From: Arthrobacter sp. NtRootA1
GTDB taxonomy: Bacteria > Actinomycetota > Actinomycetes > Actinomycetales > Micrococcaceae
DNA: 64,000 bases
Assembly (NCBI RefSeq): GCF_019976975.1
Contig: NZ_AP024630.1
Coordinates: 3,286,001 to 3,350,000 of the forward strand
Reading direction: 5' to 3'
The first letter of the stretch is position 1. Every line of letters starts with the position of its first letter. The notes beneath the pieces were generated by a model. The model had not been told where the DNA came from. It saw only the letters and a list, made by a program, of their open reading frames with translations, and did no database searches. This document shows, piece by piece, positions 58,574-64,000 of the stretch. A program made the position numbers and the translations under genes.

Positions 58574-59513
58574 TCACACATAGCGTCAGCGACGTCGGGC
58601 GCAGCCCGGTCTGCACCCTTGGTGCATCCTGCTGCCGCAGGCGCATCAGACGCCGCGCGCAGCAGTCCACCACTCCCCGCGACCTGTCGCGTCAGGCTGT
58701 GGAAACCTCTGCAGTGACAGCACTGCACTGATCTGTCGGTGCGCTCGTTGCACCGGCCTGCGGGGGTCGTTCCCACTGTGTTTCGACGTCGCGCCAGCAC
58801 CTGTCGCACCGCGTCCGAGGCGGCCCCACAGCCCTCTCTTGCCGGGGCCTGTTCGGGGCCGGTCACTTTTCCTTCCTGGTGGCAGCTGCACCCACGGATG
58901 AGCGACAGCGAGTCCTTGCCGTCCACCGCCCGGCCGGTCCCTCGTGGACGCATCAGAAGAGGAGCTTTCCCGGGAAGCACGCAGCCTTCCTGGATCCACC
59001 TGAGCCGCAGCTTCCACAGCGTCACCGAGCCGTCCGGGTCTCCCACCAGGTGCAGCTTCCTGGAGGGGCTCACGGGTTTTCGCCCTCTGGACACCCACCG
59101 CCCGTGAGGCACGGAAGGAAGCGGAGTCTTTGCCCTGTCGCTCCATGCGGGGCCCTACAACCCGGCTCGCCTTTTCCCTCTGCTCTCCCTGCGGCCCCCG
59201 GGCGGATCGGTGACGCCACAGGCGCAACCACAACTGCTCCACCCTGCCCCGACAGCTCCTCCGCTCGCTCCGCCGGCGTTCCCAGGACTGCCTCGAGGTG
59301 CCGTCGGCGGGTGTTCCAGGCATTTATCGGGGCCCGGATTGCTGGACTCCTTCTGGTCCCGGAGTGGACAGATCTATGTCCCAGCATGGCCAGACAGGGA
59401 CACAGACAAGACCCATACAAGACCCGAGAGGGTCCAGAAAGGCCAGTCGGACTCCATTGAGTGCCGGATGGCGCGCATCGGGGCTGCTTCAGGCGCACAT
59501 CTGGTCCCTTGGT

Positions 59514-59826
59514 GGTCTTTTGCGGGTCTGCGATGGCACGGCTCATGGCGGTGGACTGTTGCTGGTCTCTTCGAGGGCGCTTCTGTGCTTTGTGTGGGAC
59601 CACCGAGCGCCCTCCAATGTGCCGTGGCCTGATCGAGGTCTTCTGCTGGTCCGCAGCGGACCGCGTGCCGGTCCCGGGTGAGCCCTTGATGAGTCCTGTT
59701 TCTTCTGGTTCCTCGGCTGACCCGTGGTCTTCTGCGGGTCCTGCCGGCGGCTCCCACGGGCCCCGCCGCGGCCAGGGGTCGCTCACGGTGATGCAGGCCT
59801 GATCTGCTGGTGGCCTTTTGCTGGTC
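59514..59826. repeat. Candidate parC centromere: four 15-bp direct repeats
   Basis: The consensus GG(T/C)CTT(T/C)TGC(G/T)GGTC occurs at 59514-59528, 59637-59651, 59726-59740 and 59812-59826, spaced 123, 89 and 86 bp. Degenerate half-copies lie at about 59353 and 59559. The array is directly upstream of the ribbon-helix-helix gene and parM. In ParMRC systems ParR binds such direct repeats to load the actin-like filament. Confidence 0.65.
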
Positions 59827-59943
59827 TTGGCGTGGTCCTTGCAGAGACCATTGAAAGACCAGTAGAATGATGACTGATAAATGAGTCGAAAGGTCCCCGA
59901 CTGGCAGTAGCGCCTCGGGGACCGCGCATGAGAGGGGGCCGCG

Positions 59944-59997
59944 ATGACCGAGGACAGTGTCCATCAGCACGAGGGCGCAAGGGGGTGCTCGCAATGA
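59944..59997 (+). CDS. 17-residue leader ORF overlapping parR
   Basis: ATG 59944 behind GAGAGGGGG opens MTEDSVHQHEGARGCSQ and stops at TGA 59995-59997, overlapping the parR ATG (ATGA). Such an overlap would couple translation of parR to this leader. TAGAAT at about 59862-59867 upstream could be the promoter -10. Confidence 0.45.
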   Translation: MTEDSVHQHEGARGCSQ

Positions 59998-60461
59998 CCG
60001 ATAAGGCCGAGCCGCGCCGTCTGCGCTGGAGCGTCCCGCGGGCCGACGAGTCGACGAACCGGTGGCTCGACGAGCAGTACGACATCTCGAGGTCGCTCCA
60101 GCTGTTGATCCGCGAGTCCATCCAGCGCGACGGCTACATCGACGTGGTCAACCGTCCCGTCGAGCAGCTTCCCCGGCGCGGCCGCCCGCCGCAGGGCGAG
60201 CAGGACCCTGGGCGCAGCGAGGCCCATGGAGGAGAGGAACGTGGCGATGACGGCCGTGACGGGAGTGAAAGCCAGCACGAGAGTCGCGAAAGCCGTGACG
60301 AGGCTGCCGTGCCTGTTGCTGTTCCTTCAGAGCCCGTGCAGCGCGTCGAGGCAGCCCAGGCTGTTCAGCCGCCGCCCACGCCTCCCGTCCGCGAGCCCCA
60401 CCCTGTTCCCGTCGAGGAGCCTTCTGTCCCTTCGGGGCTGGATGCCTTCCTCACCCGCTGA
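59994..60461 (+). CDS. parR: ParR-like ribbon-helix-helix segregation protein
   Basis: This 155-residue protein begins with RRLRWSVPRADESTNRWLDE and SRSLQLLIRESIQRDGYID, a beta strand followed by two helices as in ribbon-helix-helix ParR/StbB proteins. The C-terminal 100 residues are disordered, rich in Pro, Glu and Arg. Known ParR proteins bind parC repeats through this fold and contact ParM through the tail. It starts at ATG 59994 behind GGGGG. It is followed 52 bp later by the ParM-like gene. Confidence 0.82.
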   Translation: MTDKAEPRRLRWSVPRADESTNRWLDEQYDISRSLQLLIRESIQRDGYIDVVNRPVEQLPRRGRPPQGEQDPGRSEAHGGEERGDDGRDGSESQHESRESRDEAAVPVAVPSEPVQRVEAAQAVQPPPTPPVREPHPVPVEEPSVPSGLDAFLTR

Positions 60462-60513
60462 TCCGCACCGCACTTCCTGAGACACCGACTTCCTGACCGA
60501 GAGGGACACAACC

Positions 60514-61827
60514 ATGAGCAACACCCGCACCGCCGAGAAGACCATCCAGCTCACCGGCGGCATCGACGTCGGCAACGGATACGTCAAGGGCGTCATCCGC
60601 GGCGAGGTCCACGGCAAGGAGGTCTTCGACACGATCGACCTTCCTTCGGCCGTGGTGAGCACCTCGCGCTCCACGCCCAAGGTGCCCGAGGCTGACTCGG
60701 GTGCCTTCAAGATCGTGGTGGAGGACGACTTCTACAACCGCGTCGCCGCCTCGTTCACCACTCCCCTGATCGGGCACTCGGACCTGCGCACCTTCGGCCG
60801 CGCGGCACTGAGCACCCCGGGGTCGAAGTTCACGCAGTTCGAGGTCGTCGGATCCCGCTCGAAGGCTGACCAGGAACTGAGCTCGGTGCTTGTCCTGGGC
60901 GTCTTCGCCGCCAAGGCCCTGCGCGACTATGTCCGCGAGCACGGCGCGCTGCCGGACCGCGAGCTGCGTGCCTCAGTGCGCACGGGCCTCGCTCTGCCGA
61001 TTGCCGAGTACGTGCAGCGCCGCAGCGCCTACGCTGCCCAGTTCGTGGGACTCCTGGGCGCGGCTGACCCCACGGTGCACCTGGTGACCGTGAAGAACTT
61101 CTCCACGCCGGTCACCGTGCGCCTCCAGTTTGAGGATGTGCAGGTCCTGCCCGAGGGCGCGTCCGCGCAGTTCGCGATCACCGACAAGGGCGCGCCGCTG
61201 GCGCAGGCTCTGCTGGACGATCTTCGGGCCTCGGACCCCGAGGAGGCCGCGCGCCTGCAGGGTGTCACCGCCGAGCTGCTGGTCGGTGTGCGCAACACCG
61301 TCGGCGTCGACGTCGGCGAGGGCACCGTGAACTTCCCCGTCTTCACCGACGGCGCGTTCAACTCCGAAGCGGCCAGCACGCTGGACCAGGGCTACGGCAC
61401 CGCGCTGACGAACGCGCTGGACCGCATGAGCACCAGCGGAGACAAGGACCTGCGGTTCAAGAACCGCAAGGCGCTGGCCGACTTCCTGCAGCAGGAGCCC
61501 AGCGTATTCCTCCAGGGCAGGTTTGACCGCGCCAAGGGTTACGTCGACGAGGAGGCCGAGTACCTGGCCGAGGAGATCGGCGCACGCTTCGAGGACGTCC
61601 TCGCCGAGGTCGGCGGCACCACCGAGGTGGTGTACGTCTACGGCGGCGGTTCGGGCCCGATCAAGGAGATCCTGCGCCCTGTCCTGCAGAAGGCCGCCGG
61701 CGGCATCCCGGTGCTCTACCTCGACGCCGCGTACTCGCGCCACCTGAACCGTGAGGGCCTGTACCTGGCGGCGAAGGCCGTCGAGATCCAGAAGCCCGAG
61801 GGCAAGCGCAGCAAGGCCGCGGCGTGA
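60514..61827 (+). CDS. parM: ParM/StbA-like actin-family ATPase
   Basis: This 437-residue actin-like protein has phosphate 1 motif GGIDVGNGYVKG, phosphate 2 motif GVDVGEGTVNFPV and adenosine motif VVYVYGGGSGPI, all in order. Plasmid ParM polymerises with ATP into filaments that push plasmid copies apart. Length is at the upper end of the family. Its stop overlaps the next gene's GTG. The ParR-like gene and the repeats upstream complete the locus. Confidence 0.92.
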   Translation: MSNTRTAEKTIQLTGGIDVGNGYVKGVIRGEVHGKEVFDTIDLPSAVVSTSRSTPKVPEADSGAFKIVVEDDFYNRVAASFTTPLIGHSDLRTFGRAALSTPGSKFTQFEVVGSRSKADQELSSVLVLGVFAAKALRDYVREHGALPDRELRASVRTGLALPIAEYVQRRSAYAAQFVGLLGAADPTVHLVTVKNFSTPVTVRLQFEDVQVLPEGASAQFAITDKGAPLAQALLDDLRASDPEEAARLQGVTAELLVGVRNTVGVDVGEGTVNFPVFTDGAFNSEAASTLDQGYGTALTNALDRMSTSGDKDLRFKNRKALADFLQQEPSVFLQGRFDRAKGYVDEEAEYLAEEIGARFEDVLAEVGGTTEVVYVYGGGSGPIKEILRPVLQKAAGGIPVLYLDAAYSRHLNREGLYLAAKAVEIQKPEGKRSKAAA

Positions 61828-62240
61828 TAGTCGCGCCTGGCCCCTCCGTGGCCGTGACCGAGCTGCTGGCCTTGCAGGACGAGCAGGGTCAGCTCCTCGG
61901 TCGGCTGGCTGAGCTCGATGTGCGCCGGACCGAGCTTCTCGGCTCGCTGGCCGGGGCTCCGGCCCCGGCCGCCGGGACCCACGCCGTCGACTGGGACGAC
62001 GAGGCGGAACAGTCGCCCGACGTCGTCGTGCACAAGGGCGTCGAGCTCGGCGGCCGCGTGATGCTCGATGAGGACGTCTACGAAGGCGTGCACACGCGGC
62101 CACGGGTCTACGTCTTCGAGGAGTATGACTCGGAGGCGACCGCCGGGTCGAACTGCACGCTCGTCAATGTGGCGAGCGGCGACTGGACGGTCCGCGGCAT
62201 TGGCGAGCTGGTGCCGGTGGACGACGACCAGGAGAGCTGA
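61824..62240 (+). CDS. Small protein co-translated with parM
   Basis: This 138-residue protein starts at GTG 61824, overlapping the parM stop (GTGA). It has an N-terminal helical coiled-coil-like half (LLALQDEQGQLLGRLAELD) and a beta-rich C terminus. It may modulate the ParM filament or be a cargo adaptor. No family is recognised. Confidence 0.7.
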   Translation: MIVAPGPSVAVTELLALQDEQGQLLGRLAELDVRRTELLGSLAGAPAPAAGTHAVDWDDEAEQSPDVVVHKGVELGGRVMLDEDVYEGVHTRPRVYVFEEYDSEATAGSNCTLVNVASGDWTVRGIGELVPVDDDQES

Positions 62241-62243
62241 GCC

Positions 62244-62717
62244 GTGGCCGCGCCGGTCAACTACTCCACGAAGATCTCGGCGGCGCAGACCTTCGCCGAG
62301 ATGCAGGCGCTGCTCGCGCAGCACGGGGCCCGCCGGATCAGCGTCGACTACGACGCCTCCGGCGTGCCCAGTTCCTTGGACTTCCTGCTCGCGACGCCGC
62401 ATGGTCAGCGCGGCTTCTCTCTTCCAGCCAGCGTCGACCGCATGGAGGCGCTGCTGCGGAAGGAGGACGCCGCCGGCCGGCTGAAGGCGGGATCGCGCGC
62501 CGAGCGGACCAGCCGGGCCCAGGCTGAGCGTGTTGCGTGGCGCGTGATGAAGACCTGGCTCGAGGCGCAGCTCGCGCTTGTGGCCGCCGGGATGATCGAC
62601 GTCGACCAGGCGCTGCTGGCGTTCCTGCAGGTCGATGCGGCGGGCCGGACGCTCTACGAGGTCTACAGGGAGCGTGAGGCGGCTGCTCTTGAGCTGACGC
62701 GCGGTGACTCGGACTGA
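62244..62717 (+). CDS. Small helical protein at the end of the par operon
   Basis: This 157-residue protein starts at GTG 62244, three bases after the upstream stop, behind AGGAGAGC. It has an N-terminal beta segment (VDYDASGVPSSLDFLLA) and long C-terminal helices (AWRVMKTWLEAQLALVAA). No family is recognised. Confidence 0.7.
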   Translation: MAAPVNYSTKISAAQTFAEMQALLAQHGARRISVDYDASGVPSSLDFLLATPHGQRGFSLPASVDRMEALLRKEDAAGRLKAGSRAERTSRAQAERVAWRVMKTWLEAQLALVAAGMIDVDQALLAFLQVDAAGRTLYEVYREREAAALELTRGDSD

Positions 62718-62732
62718 CCCGGGTCCGCGTGG

Positions 62733-62782
62733 GCGAAGAGCCGTTCCTGATCATCGAAAGAGGATCAGGAACGGCTCTTCGC
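62733..62782 (+). terminator. Perfect 20-bp-stem terminator of the par operon
   Basis: The bases 62733-62752 pair completely with 62763-62782 around a 10-base loop. It lies 16 bases after the last gene of the parR-parM operon and is the longest perfect stem in the window. Confidence 0.8.
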
Positions 62783-62911
62783 ATCTCTCGGCATCAATGC
62801 CGCGTCCTGTCTGAATGGCATTCGACATGCGAGAATTGACGTATACGAGTCGATGTTCGCTGTTATCGCGATAGAGCATCGACAGACGAGGCACGACGAG
62901 GGGATGCATTG

Positions 62912-62956
62912 ATGACGATCGCACAGAGCCAGCCCGATGAGGGGTACACGCCGTGA
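62912..62956 (+). CDS. 14-residue leader ORF overlapping the M50 protease gene
   Basis: ATG 62912 behind GAGGGG opens MTIAQSQPDEGYTP and ends at TGA 62954-62956, overlapping the GTG start of the protease gene. The same design as at 59944 suggests translational coupling or leader control. Confidence 0.4.
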   Translation: MTIAQSQPDEGYTP

Positions 62957-64000
62957 CGGGTCCGGAGGTCGCCCTGTACGCGCTCGGTGTGGTGATCTTC
63001 CTGGCCGCGATCTTCGTCTCGATCGCGCTGCACGAGCTGGGGCACCTCTACTTCGCGAAGAAGTTCGGGTGCCGGGTGAGCCAGTACATGGTCGGCTTCG
63101 GTCCGACGGTCTGGTCCCTGAAGAAGGGCGAGACCGAGTACGGTATCAAGCTCATCCCGCTCGGCGGCTACGTGAAGATCATCGGTATGTTCCCGCCCGA
63201 GACGGACCGCGAGCAGCAGATTTCCCGCGGCGAGCAGGTGCCAGCCGATACAGCAGCCGCGCCGGCACGCCAGGAAGCTCACAGCGACGTCCTCGTTGCA
63301 GCCAGCGCCGCGACCCCGGATGCGCCCCTCACGCTGCGCAAGTCCAACACGGGCCTGTTCGCACAGATGGTCTCGCAGACCCGGGCGGCGGAGTTCGAGC
63401 TCGTCGAACCCGGCGACGCTGACCGTCTGTTCTATAAGCTGCCCGCGGCGAAGAAGATCCTGGTGATGGTGGCGGGCCCCGGGGTGAACATCGCCTTGGC
63501 GTTCCTCTGCTTCCTCTGTGTCTATGGCATCTACGGCGTGCACTCGGTCGAGCCGACCGGCCGCCCTGCGGTTTCCGTCGTCTCCGACTGCGTGATCCCC
63601 CAGGACGCCAAGCGCACTGCGTGCCAAGACAGCGACCAGGTCTCCCCCGCCCGGGCGGCGGGGCTGCGTCCCGGCGATGTGGTCGTCAGCTTCAACAGCC
63701 AGCCAGTCACCTCGTGGTCACAGCTGTCGGACTTGATCCACGCCAACGGCGACAGCGTCGCTGCCATGGAGGTGGAGCGCGATGGTACGCAGGTGAAGCT
63801 CCAGGCCTCGCACACGATCGCCATGCCGCGGGACCTCGATGGTGGCGGCCCGAAGCAGACCGCGACAGTGGGCTTCCTCGGTGTCGAGCCGGAGTCCCGC
63901 GAGGTGGTGACCAGGCACGGCCCGGTCTACACGATGGAGCGCATGGGTGAGATGACCGGGCACGCAGTGTCTTCCATCGTGCAGCTGCCCGCCCGGGTGT
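62953..64000 (+). CDS. M50 site-2 metalloprotease, Rip1/RseP-like (3'-truncated by the window edge)
   Basis: The visible 349 residues start at GTG 62953. They include a membrane helix with SIALHELGHLYFAKKFGCRV (zinc motif HELGH at 27-31), GIKLIPLGGYVKIIGMF, a variable linker, MVAGPGVNIALAFLCF as the second membrane region, and a PDZ domain with PARAAGLRPGDVVVSFN. Rip1-like proteases cut membrane-bound anti-sigma factors and other membrane proteins. Their presence on a plasmid-like element is unusual. The LDG-type aspartate motif would lie beyond the window. Whether it is a chromosomal housekeeping gene depends on what follows. Confidence 0.88.
   Translation, partial: MTGPEVALYALGVVIFLAAIFVSIALHELGHLYFAKKFGCRVSQYMVGFGPTVWSLKKGETEYGIKLIPLGGYVKIIGMFPPETDREQQISRGEQVPADTAAAPARQEAHSDVLVAASAATPDAPLTLRKSNTGLFAQMVSQTRAAEFELVEPGDADRLFYKLPAAKKILVMVAGPGVNIALAFLCFLCVYGIYGVHSVEPTGRPAVSVVSDCVIPQDAKRTACQDSDQVSPARAAGLRPGDVVVSFNSQPVTSWSQLSDLIHANGDSVAAMEVERDGTQVKLQASHTIAMPRDLDGGGPKQTATVGFLGVEPESREVVTRHGPVYTMERMGEMTGHAVSSIVQLPARV

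Larger units (their letters stand above)
57847..59943. other. 2-kb region without a convincing gene, repeat-rich
   Basis: All long open frames here look like GC-rich shadow frames (Arg, Pro, Ser and Ala bias) and lack ribosome binding sites or family features. The stretch holds low-complexity GAGCGAAGCGAGC-type repeats (about 58165-58290), TACGGGT-type repeats (58393-58573) and GGTCTT-type repeats (59514-59826). It probably contains cis-acting DNA sites for segregation, transfer or replication. Confidence 0.65.

Noticed and set aside
58090..58731. Open frames in the repeat-rich 58-59 kb region
   Set aside because: They cover simple repeats and have no ribosome binding site or family resemblance.
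1..64000. tRNA, rRNA, integrase, transposase or virion genes
   Set aside because: None was seen on either strand; no att-like or insertion-sequence ends were found.

Overview
The window is about 64 kb of GC-rich DNA (roughly two-thirds G+C by eye). It looks like part of a large actinobacterial plasmid or plasmid-like phage. Actinobacterial hallmarks are a WhiB-type Fe-S regulator, an Lsr2-type H-NS-like protein, a DUF6545/MAB_1171c-like membrane protein with an Rv3651-like (DUF5593-type) protein, and a Rip1-like site-2 protease. Plasmid hallmarks are a parC-parR-parM-type segregation locus (about 59.5-61.8 kb) and a cluster of inverted iteron-like repeats beside an SF3 primase-helicase (about 52.1-52.5 kb). 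I see no virion, packaging, integrase, transposase, rRNA or tRNA gene in the window, so plasmid versus phage-plasmid cannot be decided here. Genus is not determined.

Layout. 1-4.4 kb: 3' part of an RNA polymerase beta-prime-like protein carrying DFDGD, followed by two unknown co-oriented genes. 4.5-8.5 kb: an HU-like gene behind two tandem palindromes, a coiled-coil membrane protein, an ATP-dependent DNA ligase and small unknowns, apparently less GC-rich. 8.5-24.7 kb (almost all minus strand): two small membrane proteins, a toxin-antitoxin pair whose RelE/ParE-like toxin is frameshifted, a T4-Pnkp-like 3'-phosphatase, five unknowns, an SF1 helicase, a double-AAA Clp-like ATPase, a VWA protein, a MoxR-like ATPase, an AEP-type primase and a possible DNA-binding protein. 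24.8-26.9 kb: a LysM protein and small genes. 26.9-32.6 kb: a compact signalling-like cassette (XRE regulator, PAP2-like and DUF6545-like membrane proteins, ImmA/IrrE peptidase, SDR, Rv3651-like protein, methyltransferase) carrying three copies of one palindromic operator.

32.6-41.8 kb: a long minus-strand run of mostly small, overlapping genes with RarA, WhiB, glutaredoxin and an HD phosphohydrolase. 41.9-51.7 kb: the replication/DNA-processing block (SNF2 helicase, HicA-like protein, dATP/dGTP diphosphohydrolase-like protein, VRR-NUC nuclease, winged-helix-like protein, family B DNA polymerase, SF3 primase-helicase), ending at the candidate origin. 52.7-57.8 kb: CPBP protease, RecJ-like DHH nuclease with a zinc-finger insertion, Lsr2, SLOG-family protein. 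57.8-59.9 kb: a 2-kb region with no convincing gene but several repeat families, leading into parR, parM and two small genes. 62.9 kb to the end: a truncated M50 protease.

Together the genes give the element much of its own replication, nucleotide-pool, repair, segregation and nucleoid machinery, plus possibly a dedicated RNA polymerase. Two genes (toxin at 9.2-9.7 kb, small ORF at 39.9-40.1 kb) each need one extra base to read through, which could be mutation, programmed frameshifting or assembly error.
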